From: PCRC01 sp040384665
Lineage (GTDB): Bacteria; Pseudomonadota; Gammaproteobacteria; Burkholderiales; Burkholderiaceae_C
Assembly: GCA_040384665.1 (NCBI GenBank)
Contig: JAZKIY010000009.1
Coordinates: forward strand, 124,001-188,000
Direction: 5' to 3'
Length of the DNA: 64,000 nt
Under the pieces are notes generated by a model. It was given only the letters and a program-made list of their open reading frames with translations. It made no database searches and had not been told where the DNA came from. Positions within the stretch are counted from its first letter, which is position 1, and the number at the start of each line of letters is the position of its first letter. Positions 7,647-16,686 of this stretch are shown piece by piece. Made by a program: the position numbers and the translations under genes.

Positions 7647-10600
7647 TTACATGTTACGGCGGTACTGGCCGCCGACTTCAAACAGGGCGTTGGTGATCTG
7701 GCCGAGCGAGCAGACACGCACCGCGTCCATCAGCACCTCGAACACGTTGCCGTTGTCGATCACGGCCTGCTGCAGGCGCTGCAGCATGGCCGGGGACTTG
7801 TCGGCGTGCAGCGCGTGGAACTCGTGCAGGCGGGTCAGCTGGCTCTGTTTTTCCTCGTCCGTCGAGCGGGCCAGTTCCAGCTTGTCCTGCACCTGGTCGC
7901 CGTGCGGGTTGCGGAAAGTGTTGACGCCGATGATGGGCAGCTCACCGGTGTGCTTGAGCATTTCGTAGTGCATCGACTCGTCCTGGATGCGGCCACGCTG
8001 GTAGCCGGTCTCCATCGCGCCCAGCACGCCACCGCGCTCGGCAATGCGCTCGAACTCGCTCAGCACCGCTTCTTCGAGCAGCTCGGTCAGCTCCTCGATG
8101 ATGAAGGCGCCCTGGCTCGGGTTCTCGTTCTTGGCCAGGCCCCATTCGCGGTTGATGATGAGCTGGATGGCCATCGCGCGGCGCACGCTTTCTTCGGTGG
8201 GCGTGGTGATGGCTTCGTCAAACGCGTTGGTGTGCAGCGAGTTGCAGTTGTCGTAGATCGCAATCAGCGCCTGCAGCGTGGTGCGGATGTCGTTGAACTG
8301 GATTTCCTGCGCGTGCAGGCTGCGGCCCGACGTCTGGATGTGGTATTTCAACTTCTGGCTGCGCTCGTTGGCGCCGTATTTCTCTTTCATGGCCACGGCC
8401 CAGATGCGGCGCGCCACACGGCCCATCACGGTGTATTCCGGGTCCATGCCGTTGGAGAAGAAGAAGCTCAGGTTGGGCGCGAAATCGTCGATGTGCATAC
8501 CGCGCGCGAGATAGGCTTCAACAAAGGTGAAGCCGTTGGACAGCGTGAACGCGAGCTGCGAAATCGGATTCGCGCCAGCCTCGGCAATGTGGTAGCCGGA
8601 GATCGACACCGAGTAGAAGTTGCGCACGTTGTTGTGCACAAAGTACTGGGCAATGTCGCCCATCACCTTGAGCGAAAACTCGGTCGAGAAGATGCAGGTG
8701 TTCTGGCCCTGGTCTTCCTTCAGGATGTCGGCCTGCACCGTGCCGCGCACATTGGCCTGGACCCATTCGCGGATCTTGGCTGTCTCGGTGTCGGTGGGCT
8801 CGCGGCCGTTGTCGGTGCGGAATTTCTCCATCTGCCGGTCGATGGCGGTGTTCATGAACATCGCCAGGATGCTGGGCGCCGGGCCGTTGATGGTCATCGA
8901 GACCGAGGTGCTGGGGTTGCACAAATCAAAGCCGCCGTACAGCACCTTCATGTCGTCCAGCGTGGCAATGCTCACGCCGGAGTTGCCGACCTTGCCGTAG
9001 ATGTCGGGTCGCGGGTCGGGGTCGTTGCCGTACAGCGTGACCGAGTCAAACGCGGTCGAGAGCCGGTGCGCTGGCATGCCTTCGGACACCAGCTTGAAGC
9101 GGCGGTTGGTGCGGAAGGCGTCACCTTCGCCGGCAAACATCCGGGTCGGGTCTTCGCCCTCGCGCTTGAAGGCAAAGGTGCCGGCGGTGTAGGGGTAGCT
9201 GCCGGGCACGTTGTCCAGCATCAGCCACTTGAGAATTTCGCCGTGGTCTTCAAACGTGGGCAGTGCCACCTTGCGGATGGTGGTGCCAGAGAGCGACTTG
9301 GTGGTGATGGACGTGCGGATTTCCTTGTCGCGAATCTTCACCACATACTCGTCGCCAGCATAGGCTTTCTGCATGTCGGGCCACTGGCCCAGCAGCTTGG
9401 CGGCGGCCTTGTCCTGCAGGTCGGTGCGCTGCAGCGCCAGGTCTTTGGCGGCTTCGGAGGCGCGCGGTTTGCCAGGCTTGCCTTCGGCCAGCATGGCGGA
9501 TGCCGCATGCAGTTGCTGGATTTCGCGGGCCAGGCGGGCCTGGGCCAAAGCACGCTTTTTGTAGCCGCGTACCGTGTCGCTGATCTCGGCAAGGTAGCGG
9601 GTGCGGGCCGCCGGCACCACCGGCGTCTGGTTGGTGCTGTGGCGCACGGACACCAGTGGCAGGCGGCCGTCTTTCAGAGGCAGGCCCAGCGCGGCCAGCC
9701 GCACCTTCAGGCCCTGGTACAGCGCGGTCACGCCGTCGTCGTTGAAGCGCGCGGCCATGGTGCCAAACACCGGCATCTTGTCGGCCGGTGTGGTCCAGGC
9801 TTCCTTGTTGCGCTGCACCTGCTTGGACACGTCACGCAGTGCGTCGAGCGAACCCTTGCGGTCGAACTTGTTGATGGCAATGAACTCGGCAAAGTCCAGC
9901 ATGTCGATTTTCTCAAGCTGGCTGGCCGCCCCGAATTCGGGCGTCATCACGTACATCGGCACGTCCACATGCGGCACGATGGCGGCGTCGCCCTGGCCAA
10001 TGCCGGAGGTCTCGACCACGATCAAATCGAACCCGGCCACCTTGCAAGCGGCAATCACGTCGGGCAGCGCAGCCGAAATCTCAGAGCCGAAATCGCGCGT
10101 CGCAAGCGAACGCATGAAGACGCGCTGGCCCTGACTCCAGGGGTTGATGGCGTTCATGCGGATGCGGTCGCCCAGCAGCGCGCCACCGCTCTTGCGGCGG
10201 CTCGGGTCGATGGAGATCACCGCGACCCGCAGGTTGTCGTTTTGGTCCAAACGGAAGCGGCGGATCAGCTCATCGGTCAGGCTGGACTTGCCGGCGCCAC
10301 CGGTGCCGGTGATGCCCAGCACAGGCACCTTGGTGCCCGCTGCGGCCTTGCGGATGGCGGCGGTGAGCTTGGCGTCGGCCTTCTCGTTTTCAAGCGCGGT
10401 GATGAGTTGGGCCAGTGCGCGCCAGTTCATCTCGCCGTGGCCCTGAATCGCTTCCAGCGCTTTGGGCGCGTAGCCGGTGAGGTCCTTGTCGCAGCGCATC
10501 ACCATTTCGCCGATCATGCCGGCCAGACCCATGCGCTGGCCGTCCTCGGGGCTGAAGATGCGTGCCACGCCGTAGTCGTGCAGTTCGCGGATTTCCGGTG

Positions 10601-10940
10601 GCACGATCACGCCGCCGCCGCCGCCAAACACCTGGATGTGTTCGCCGCCCCGGCTCTTCAGCAGATCGACCATGTACTTGAAGTACTCGACATGCCCGCC
10701 CTGGTAGGAACTGATGGCGATGCCCTGGGCGTCCTCCTGCAGCGCGGTGGTGACGACCTCGTCCACACTGCGGTTGTGCCCCAGGTGGATGACTTCCGCA
10801 CCCATGCCTTGCAGGATGCGGCGCATGATGTTGATGGCCGCGTCGTGGCCGTCAAACAGGCTGGCGGCGGTGACAAAACGCACCTTGTGGGTCGGGCGGT
10901 AGTTGGCCAGGGCCTTGTAATCGGCGGACAGATCGGTCAT
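7647..10940 (-). CDS. icmF: Fused isobutyryl-CoA mutase (IcmF)
   Basis: A 1097-residue adenosylcobalamin enzyme that interconverts isobutyryl-CoA and n-butyryl-CoA and carries its own G-protein chaperone. Domains in order: B12-binding domain (residues about 18-150) with the lower-ligand motif DGHDAAI at 30-36; a MeaB-like GTPase domain with P-loop GTGGAGKSS at 212-220; and a methylmalonyl-CoA-mutase-type TIM barrel from about residue 540 to the end. This order (B12, G domain, large subunit) is diagnostic of IcmF rather than methylmalonyl-CoA mutase. Some IcmF enzymes also act on isovaleryl/pivalyl-CoA. The gene leads a two-gene operon with the acyl-CoA synthetase and is divergent from an AraC-type regulator. 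Confidence 0.93.
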   Translation of the reverse strand: MTDLSADYKALANYRPTHKVRFVTAASLFDGHDAAINIMRRILQGMGAEVIHLGHNRSVDEVVTTALQEDAQGIAISSYQGGHVEYFKYMVDLLKSRGGEHIQVFGGGGGVIVPPEIRELHDYGVARIFSPEDGQRMGLAGMIGEMVMRCDKDLTGYAPKALEAIQGHGEMNWRALAQLITALENEKADAKLTAAIRKAAAGTKVPVLGITGTGGAGKSSLTDELIRRFRLDQNDNLRVAVISIDPSRRKSGGALLGDRIRMNAINPWSQGQRVFMRSLATRDFGSEISAALPDVIAACKVAGFDLIVVETSGIGQGDAAIVPHVDVPMYVMTPEFGAASQLEKIDMLDFAEFIAINKFDRKGSLDALRDVSKQVQRNKEAWTTPADKMPVFGTMAARFNDDGVTALYQGLKVRLAALGLPLKDGRLPLVSVRHSTNQTPVVPAARTRYLAEISDTVRGYKKRALAQARLAREIQQLHAASAMLAEGKPGKPRASEAAKDLALQRTDLQDKAAAKLLGQWPDMQKAYAGDEYVVKIRDKEIRTSITTKSLSGTTIRKVALPTFEDHGEILKWLMLDNVPGSYPYTAGTFAFKREGEDPTRMFAGEGDAFRTNRRFKLVSEGMPAHRLSTAFDSVTLYGNDPDPRPDIYGKVGNSGVSIATLDDMKVLYGGFDLCNPSTSVSMTINGPAPSILAMFMNTAIDRQMEKFRTDNGREPTDTETAKIREWVQANVRGTVQADILKEDQGQNTCIFSTEFSLKVMGDIAQYFVHNNVRNFYSVSISGYHIAEAGANPISQLAFTLSNGFTFVEAYLARGMHIDDFAPNLSFFFSNGMDPEYTVMGRVARRIWAVAMKEKYGANERSQKLKYHIQTSGRSLHAQEIQFNDIRTTLQALIAIYDNCNSLHTNAFDEAITTPTEESVRRAMAIQLIINREWGLAKNENPSQGAFIIEELTELLEEAVLSEFERIAERGGVLGAMETGYQRGRIQDESMHYEMLKHTGELPIIGVNTFRNPHGDQVQDKLELARSTDEEKQSQLTRLHEFHALHADKSPAMLQRLQQAVIDNGNVFEVLMDAVRVCSLGQITNALFEVGGQYRRNM

Positions 10941-11069
10941 GGGGAGGTCTCCGTAAGGTCAGGCTGCGGACGTGGGGTGGCCCGGTCAGCGCTTCTTGGG
11001 GTACTTTACGCCCACTTGGGCGGCAGGGCGATAGCCAAAGCGACCCAACTGTGTGGCGGTTTTTGCCAC

Positions 11070-11102
11070 TTTGGGACTGGTTTTGTCTGTTTGGGCTGGT
11101 TT
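11070..11102. promoter_or_regulatory. Direct repeats, candidate AraC-type operator
   Basis: TTTGGGACTGGTTT (11070-11083) is followed by TTTGGGCTGGTTT (11090-11102), offset by 20 bp, which is about two helical turns. Such same-face direct repeats between a divergent AraC-type regulator and its target operon are the usual architecture of AraC operators. Binding is inferred, not shown. Confidence 0.45.
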
Positions 11103-11134
11103 ATCGGCCGGTGCCGCCCCGCCAGCCGATAAAC
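11099..11134. promoter_or_regulatory. 10-bp inverted repeat before the AraC-type gene
   Basis: GTTTATCGGC (11099-11108) and GCCGATAAAC (11125-11134) are perfect inverted arms separated by 16 bases, ending 21 bases before the regulator's ATG. It could be an operator for a dimer or an mRNA hairpin in the leader. There is no T-run after it, so it is not a standard terminator. Confidence 0.5.
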
Positions 11135-11155
11135 TCAAAAACACGCGCCCCACCC

Positions 11156-12178
11156 ATGGAAAAAGACACCGTCGCCATGTACTTTGTCAACGCCGCAGTC
11201 GCCCGACTGCCCGGTTCGGCAAAAGCGCGGGCGCTGCAGGCGGCGGGTATCCAGGCCGAGCTGCTGGCGCTGGCCACCGCGCGGGTACCGGCCGAATCGT
11301 TTTCGCGGCTCTGGCTGGCCGTGGCGCGCGAGATCGACGACGAATTTTTTGGCCTGGACAGCCGGCGCATGAAGGTCGGCAGCTTTGCGCTGCTGTGCCA
11401 GGCGGTGCTGGGCAGCGAAACCTTGGGGCGTGCGGTCAAGCGCTGCCTGCGCGGTTTTGCGCTGTTTTTGGACGACGTGGCGGGTGAACTGGTGGTCGAG
11501 GGCGACACCGCCGTTATCAAGGTCCACAACCGCATTGCCAGCGGCCCGTCACGGCGGTTTGCCGACGAAACCTTTCTGGTGATGGTGCATGGGCTGATGT
11601 GCTGGCTGACTGGCCAGCGCATCGCCTTGCAGCAAGTCGCCTTTGCCCATGCCCGGCCGCCCCATGCTGGCGAATACGCGGTGATGTATTCGCAGCACCT
11701 CGCGTTTGATACCGACTGCACCGCCATCCACTTTGAGGCCCGGCTGCTGGACGCGCCGGTGGTGCAGAACGCCCAGACCATCAAGCCCTTTCTGCGCAAC
11801 GCGCCGCAGTCGGTGTTTCTGAAATACAAGAACCAGGACAGCTGGACCGCCCGGTTGCGGCGTCAGTTGCGCGGTGCGGTGGGCGCCGAGTGGCCGGTGC
11901 TGGACGACATGGCGCGCAGCTTCCACGTGGCGCCCACCACGTTGCGCCGGCGGCTGGAATCCGAAGGCACCAGCTACCAGGGCATCAAGGACCAGCTGCG
12001 GCGCGATGCGGCCATCCACCACCTGTGCACCAGCACGCTGGGCATTGCCGAAATTTCTGGCCTGCTGGGTTTTCAGGAGCCCAGCGCCTTTCACCGCGCC
12101 TTCAAGAAATGGACCGGCGCCCAGCCTGGCGAATACCGCATGCGCCAGCTGGGCGTTAAAGCCAGCCCGCGCGCTTGA
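11156..12178 (+). CDS. AraC-family regulator, likely controls icmF operon
   Basis: A 340-residue transcription factor. The N-terminal 200 residues match the arabinose-binding-like regulatory domain found in the OruR/ArgR-type AraC subgroup. The C-terminal 90 residues hold two helix-turn-helix motifs, the first around DDMARSFHVAPTTLRRRLE and the second around IAEISGLLGFQEPSAFHRAF, followed by the conserved GxxPxxYR-like end. The ATG at 11156 is preferred; upstream in-frame codons lie in the inverted repeat, and ATG 11177 is an alternative. It is divergent from icmF, so it probably regulates that operon. The 3' end overlaps the convergent corA gene by 23 bp. Confidence 0.85.
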   Translation: MEKDTVAMYFVNAAVARLPGSAKARALQAAGIQAELLALATARVPAESFSRLWLAVAREIDDEFFGLDSRRMKVGSFALLCQAVLGSETLGRAVKRCLRGFALFLDDVAGELVVEGDTAVIKVHNRIASGPSRRFADETFLVMVHGLMCWLTGQRIALQQVAFAHARPPHAGEYAVMYSQHLAFDTDCTAIHFEARLLDAPVVQNAQTIKPFLRNAPQSVFLKYKNQDSWTARLRRQLRGAVGAEWPVLDDMARSFHVAPTTLRRRLESEGTSYQGIKDQLRRDAAIHHLCTSTLGIAEISGLLGFQEPSAFHRAFKKWTGAQPGEYRMRQLGVKASPRA

Positions 12179-13130
12179 AGCGCCAAAAGACCACGGCACA
12201 GGTGACTGCGATGGTGCCCAGCGCCATGGCATAACCGTACTGCCATTTCAGCTCGGGCATGTGCTCGAAGTTCATGCCCCAGATGCCGGCAAATGCGGTG
12301 CACACCGCAAAAATACTGGCCCAGGCCGCCAGCCGCTTGGTGACTTCGCTTTCCTCAATCGTGGCCAGCGCCAGATTGACCTGGATGGCGGTGCCGATGG
12401 TGTCGCGGATGTTCTCGATCTCGGCATTGATGCGGGTCAGGTGGTCGACCACGTCGCGGAAATAGTCTTGTACGCCGGCGCAGATCTGCGGCACGCGGCC
12501 GCCGTGCAGTTTGCTGGCGCCTTCGAGCAGCGGCGTGACCGCGTGCTTGAGCACCATCACCCGGCCCTTGAGCTCGTAGAGCCGTTCGATGTTGGAGCGG
12601 GCCGTGCCTTTGGTGAAAATTTCCTGCTCGATGGTTTCCAGCTCGGTTTCCAGGGAATCCAGAATGGGAAAGTAGCGGTCCACCACCGCGTCCATCAGCG
12701 CGTACAGCACAAAACCTGAACCATGGCGCAGCAGTTCGGGCTCGCTCTCGCAGCGCGCGCGCACCCCCAGAAAACCGCGGTGGCTGCGGTTGCGCACCGA
12801 CACCACGTAGTTGCGCCCGGTGAACACGTCGACCTCGCCCACATGCAGGGTGCTGGGGTTGTCGGGCAGTGTTTCCACCAAGTGCAGCACCGAAAAAAGC
12901 GAGGCACCGTATTCCTCTATCTTGGGGCGCTGGTGGCCGTGCCGGGCGTCTTCCACCGCGAGTTCGTGCAGGCCAAATTCCTGCCGCATTTCTTCCAGCT
13001 CTTCGGGGGTGGCGTCTTCCAAAGCGACCCAGACAAAGGTGTTGGGCCGGGTGATGTAGTCGCTGACCTCGCGCACGGGAATGTCGGCGAGCTTGGCACC
13101 GTTCTGGTAGGCAACGCAGTTGATCAGCAT
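12156..13130 (-). CDS. corA: CorA-type magnesium/cobalt transporter
   Basis: A 324-residue inner-membrane divalent cation channel. The large N-terminal cytoplasmic domain (residues 1-260) is followed by two transmembrane helices at the C-terminus. The signature GMNF ends the first helix, followed by the periplasmic loop EHMPELKWQYG. The family's MPEL loop motif is intact. The protein ends with the basic FKRAGWL tail facing the cytoplasm. The gene stands alone on the minus strand and overlaps the end of the AraC-type gene. Length is normal for CorA. ZntB-type zinc exporters share the fold, but their loop differs. Confidence 0.92.
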   Translation of the reverse strand: MLINCVAYQNGAKLADIPVREVSDYITRPNTFVWVALEDATPEELEEMRQEFGLHELAVEDARHGHQRPKIEEYGASLFSVLHLVETLPDNPSTLHVGEVDVFTGRNYVVSVRNRSHRGFLGVRARCESEPELLRHGSGFVLYALMDAVVDRYFPILDSLETELETIEQEIFTKGTARSNIERLYELKGRVMVLKHAVTPLLEGASKLHGGRVPQICAGVQDYFRDVVDHLTRINAEIENIRDTIGTAIQVNLALATIEESEVTKRLAAWASIFAVCTAFAGIWGMNFEHMPELKWQYGYAMALGTIAVTCAVVFWRFKRAGWL

Positions 13131-13196
13131 GGGGGTGTCGCGGCAAGTGGTCGGTGGAGCGATTCTGGCACCGGCATGTGGCCTGTGGAAAGCACT

Positions 13197-14033
13197 TCAG
13201 GCGATCTTCAAGCCCTTGAGCGCCGGGTCGGCCTGCGGGTAGCGCAGCTTGAGCTGCTTGAGCGTGTCGCGCACCACTGTGGCGATCATCAGGTTGCGGT
13301 GGGTCTTGGAGTTGGCCGGCACCACTGTCCATGGCGCCCAGGCGGTGCTGGTGGTACCCAGCACCGCGCTGTAGGCGGTCTGGTAGGCGTCCCACTGCTT
13401 GCGCACCTCCACGTCGCCGGTGCTGAACTTCCAGTTCTTGGTGGGGTCGTCAATGCGCTCCTGCAGCCGCTCGCGCTGCTCGTCGGCGCTGATGTGCAGC
13501 AAGAACTTCAGCACCACGGTGCCGGTCTCGGTCAGCAGGCGCTCGAAGTCGTTGATGTGCTGGTAGCGCTGTTGTGTCTGCTCGGGTGTGATCCAGCCAT
13601 TGACCACCGGCACCAGCACGTCTTCGTAATGGCTGCGGTTGAACACCATGATCTCGCCGGCACCCGGCAACTGCTTGTGGATGCGCCAGAGGTAGTCGTG
13701 CGCCCGCTCTTCTTCGGTGGGGGCTTTCCAGCCCACCGTGTGCACACCCAACGGGCTGGTGCGCCCAAACACACCGCGAACAGTGCCATCTTTGCCCGAG
13801 GTGTCGGTGCCCTGCAGGACCACCAGCAACTTGAAGCGTTTGTCGGCAAAGAACAGGTCCTGCAGCCCGTCCAGTTCCACCGCCAGTGCCTCAACACGCG
13901 CCTTGTCCTGGAGCTTGTCGCCCGAGGAAAAAGGCTTGGCCGAGGGGTCACAGGCCGCCAGCGTGAAAGGTTTGCCGGCCTTGCCGCGCGGTTGCCATGC
14001 GCTCAGGGGGGCATCAGCTTGTTTGGAGGGCAT
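13197..14033 (-). CDS. ppk2: Polyphosphate kinase 2 family protein
   Basis: A 278-residue PPK2-family enzyme that moves phosphate between polyphosphate and nucleotides. The Walker A motif GTDTSGKDGT lies near residues 85-94, and the lid-module arginines follow in FGRTSPLGV. A Walker B-type segment IMVFNRSHYEDVLVP lies near residue 150. The single-domain length is typical of the class I to III enzymes; whether it prefers AMP, ADP or both is not readable. It is encoded upstream of corA on the same strand with 66 bp between them, and 24 bp downstream of the TRAP dctM gene. Confidence 0.9.
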   Translation of the reverse strand: MPSKQADAPLSAWQPRGKAGKPFTLAACDPSAKPFSSGDKLQDKARVEALAVELDGLQDLFFADKRFKLLVVLQGTDTSGKDGTVRGVFGRTSPLGVHTVGWKAPTEEERAHDYLWRIHKQLPGAGEIMVFNRSHYEDVLVPVVNGWITPEQTQQRYQHINDFERLLTETGTVVLKFLLHISADEQRERLQERIDDPTKNWKFSTGDVEVRKQWDAYQTAYSAVLGTTSTAWAPWTVVPANSKTHRNLMIATVVRDTLKQLKLRYPQADPALKGLKIA

Positions 14034-14057
14034 CTTTTCTGTTGTCTGCAGGTTGCG

Positions 14058-15977
14058 TCAATTGCCACCGCCGTAGAGGTACTGCGGCAGCCACAGTGTC
14101 AGGCCGGGCCAGATGTACATGAACACCATGCAAACGATCACGATGAGCATGTAAGGCATCATGCCCGCAAAGATCTGGTTCAACGTGACGTGTGGCGGCG
14201 ACACCCCCTTCAGGTAAAACGCCGACATCGCCACCGGTGGCGACAGGAAAGCCGCCTGCAGGTTGACGAACACCAGCACGCCCCACAGGATGGGGTCGAT
14301 CTGGAAATGCTGCAGCAGTGGCAGGAAGATCGGCACGAAGATGACGATGATCTCGGTCCACTCCAGTGGCCAGCCGAGCACAAAGATGATGGCCTGCGAC
14401 AGCAGCAGGAACTGCAGCGGTGACAGGTTCATCGACAGCACCCATTCCTCCACCACCCGTTGCCCGCCCAGCAGTGCAAACACGGCCGAGAACAGCGCCG
14501 AGCCCACAAACAGCCAGCACACCATGGAGGTGGTTTTGGCGGTCAGGAACACGGCTTCCTTGATGCGCTGGAAATTCAACGTGCCAGCATGCCAGGCCAT
14601 CAGGAACGCGCCCGCTGCGCCCACGGCCGCCGACTCGGTGGCGGTGGTGATGCCGAACAGGATCACCGCGAGCACGATCAGGGTGAGCAGGGCCAGCGGC
14701 ATCACGGAAGACACCAGCATGCGCAGGATTTCGAACTGTTCCGCGTCAAAGCGCCAGTAGTACCAGCCGAGCAGCAGCAGCACCACGGCGACCGCGATGG
14801 CAAAGCCGGTGTAGAACGCTTCGGGCACGGCGGCCACCTTGGGTCCTTCTGCGGAGGGGTCCCCAAACTGTTGCATGGCTTCGGGGACATCGGGCGCGGG
14901 TTGGGGGCCTCCTGGCGCCGACAGCTCCTGCAGTTCGCCCGCACCAGGGGGCTCCTGGACGCCGTTGCCCGATGGGGGTTCCTGCAAGCCGCCTGCAGAC
15001 GCGGGTTCCTGCAGCCCGGACTTCTCGGCAACCGAGGCGCTGAGTTGTTGCACCGCTGCGGGCGCGGCCACATTGTCTGCCTGCGAGTAGATCACCACGT
15101 ACCACCAAGTGGCACCCAGCAGGACAGCCGTCAGCATCACGGGGACCAGCGACAAGCCTAGGCTTTTCGCCAGGAAACCGCGCCCGATGGGCTTGCCGTC
15201 CGGGCCCTCGCCCGTCGCCTTGGCTGGGGACATGAGGGCGCCGAGCAGCGCCGACAACGTGCGGCGTGAATAGCCCTGGCTCAGGCGCGACAGCCAGGGT
15301 GGGATGGGAACCTGATTTTGCTCGGGCGGTAATTTCGGTGCGATCTTGGGGTTGAGCAGCACCCAGCCGATGATGTAGACGAGGTACAGGAAAGCCAGGA
15401 AGAAACCTGGGAACATGGCGGCGGCATACAGCTTGACCACCGACTGGCCCGCCACTGCAGCGTAGACGATGATCATCACCGACGGCGGAATCAGGATGCC
15501 CAGCGTGCCGCCGGCGGTGATCACGCCCGCCGCCAGCCGGGTGTCGTAGCCGGCGTTGAGCATGGGCCGCATCGCGATCACGCCCATCAGAACCACCACC
15601 GCGCCCACCAGCCCGCTGGCAATGCCCCAGAAGGTGCAGATGATCAGGGTGGTGACCGCCAGCGAACCTGGCACGCTGCGGAAGGCGAGCTGCACGCTGT
15701 GGAACATTTTGTCCACCAGCGCACCCCGTTCCATGATGTAGCCCATGAGCACAAACAGCGGAATGGAGAGCAGGGTTTCGTTGGTCATTGCGCCAAACGC
15801 GCGCTGCACCATCAGGTCAAAAATCCGGTTGTCCAGCCAGGGGGCTGCGGGGTCATAGAAAGCGATGAAGCCGAACCCCATGCCCAGCCCCATCAGGGTG
15901 AACGCCGTCGGGAAGCCCATCAGAATGGCCGCCACGATCAGGCAGAGCATGGTCATGCCGAGTGCTGCGTTGCTCAT
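14058..15977 (-). CDS. dctM: TRAP transporter large permease with low-complexity insertion
   Basis: A 639-residue DctM-type subunit, the channel component of a sodium-coupled tripartite carboxylate transporter. The usual length is about 430 residues. The first part (about residues 1-220) and last part (about 400-639) are clearly DctM, with many hydrophobic helices and the GILIPPS motif near residue 160. The middle carries an insertion of roughly 150 residues that includes one or two extra hydrophobic segments and a Pro/Gln/Gly-rich repeat (LQEP units, about residues 315-370). It starts two bases after dctQ ends, so the operon is dctP-dctQ-dctM. Confidence 0.88.
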   Translation of the reverse strand: MSNAALGMTMLCLIVAAILMGFPTAFTLMGLGMGFGFIAFYDPAAPWLDNRIFDLMVQRAFGAMTNETLLSIPLFVLMGYIMERGALVDKMFHSVQLAFRSVPGSLAVTTLIICTFWGIASGLVGAVVVLMGVIAMRPMLNAGYDTRLAAGVITAGGTLGILIPPSVMIIVYAAVAGQSVVKLYAAAMFPGFFLAFLYLVYIIGWVLLNPKIAPKLPPEQNQVPIPPWLSRLSQGYSRRTLSALLGALMSPAKATGEGPDGKPIGRGFLAKSLGLSLVPVMLTAVLLGATWWYVVIYSQADNVAAPAAVQQLSASVAEKSGLQEPASAGGLQEPPSGNGVQEPPGAGELQELSAPGGPQPAPDVPEAMQQFGDPSAEGPKVAAVPEAFYTGFAIAVAVVLLLLGWYYWRFDAEQFEILRMLVSSVMPLALLTLIVLAVILFGITTATESAAVGAAGAFLMAWHAGTLNFQRIKEAVFLTAKTTSMVCWLFVGSALFSAVFALLGGQRVVEEWVLSMNLSPLQFLLLSQAIIFVLGWPLEWTEIIVIFVPIFLPLLQHFQIDPILWGVLVFVNLQAAFLSPPVAMSAFYLKGVSPPHVTLNQIFAGMMPYMLIVIVCMVFMYIWPGLTLWLPQYLYGGGN

Positions 15978-15979
15978 GG

Positions 15980-16606
15980 TTAGCCCTTCATGCCTTTGGA
16001 TTGCTCAATCGCCAGTTGTTTGGCTTCCTCGTCCACGAACTCGCTGCTCGCGAGCTGTTGGGCCACCACGTCGGATTCCTCCGCGTCCTTCAGGCGCGGT
16101 GTCCACACGCCGGTGCGGATGCACACCGCACAGCGCAGCATTTCGGCAAGGCCCTGCATCAGCACAATCCCACCCGCCAGCGGGATCACGAATTTGAATG
16201 GGTAGAGCGGGATCGGGACCGCATTGAACGTCTGCTCGTTGATGCCCAGCGAGTCATTGAAATAGGTCCAGCCTGCCCACGTCAGGGCGGCGATGCCCGG
16301 CAAAAAGAACACGGTGTACAACACCAGGTCCAGCGTGGCCTGGGTTCGCGGTCGCATGCGGCCGTAAAAGAAATCCCCACGCACATGGCCGTCGTGGGCC
16401 AGCGTGTAGGCACCGCCCAGCATGAACAGCGTGCCATAGAGCATGTTGTTCACATCAAAAATCCAGGAGGTGGGGGCGTTCAAGGCATAGCGCTTGAACA
16501 CCTCGGTACACACCACCAGCATCAGGGCCACGATCAGCCAGGCCGAAGCCTTGCCGACCCAGGTGCTGATGTGGTCAGCGGTGTGCAGGATGCGTTGGAC
16601 ATTCAT
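15980..16606 (-). CDS. dctQ: TRAP transporter small permease
   Basis: A 208-residue DctQ-type membrane subunit with four predicted transmembrane helices. It includes the conserved EVFKRYALNAPTSW segment after helix 1 and a HDGHVRGDFF motif between helices 2 and 3. The C-terminal 40 residues are hydrophilic and acidic, longer than in many DctQ proteins. I place the start at ATG 16606; a TTG seven codons upstream is possible. It lies between the binding-protein gene (80 bp gap) and dctM (2 bp gap), which fixes its role as the partner of both. Confidence 0.88.
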   Translation of the reverse strand: MNVQRILHTADHISTWVGKASAWLIVALMLVVCTEVFKRYALNAPTSWIFDVNNMLYGTLFMLGGAYTLAHDGHVRGDFFYGRMRPRTQATLDLVLYTVFFLPGIAALTWAGWTYFNDSLGINEQTFNAVPIPLYPFKFVIPLAGGIVLMQGLAEMLRCAVCIRTGVWTPRLKDAEESDVVAQQLASSEFVDEEAKQLAIEQSKGMKG

Positions 16607-16686
16607 GGCGGTCACACAGATGGGCAAGTCAAAATGAAACCAGCCATCCGGAGGGGGCCGGATGGCTGGCAGGCTTCAGGCGGAGG

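Noticed and set aside
7614..11132. 1172-codon open frame on the plus strand opposite icmF and the acyl-CoA synthetase
   Set aside because: It spans two well-supported genes and their intergenic DNA in antisense, and its translation shows no domain; high-GC third positions explain the open frame.
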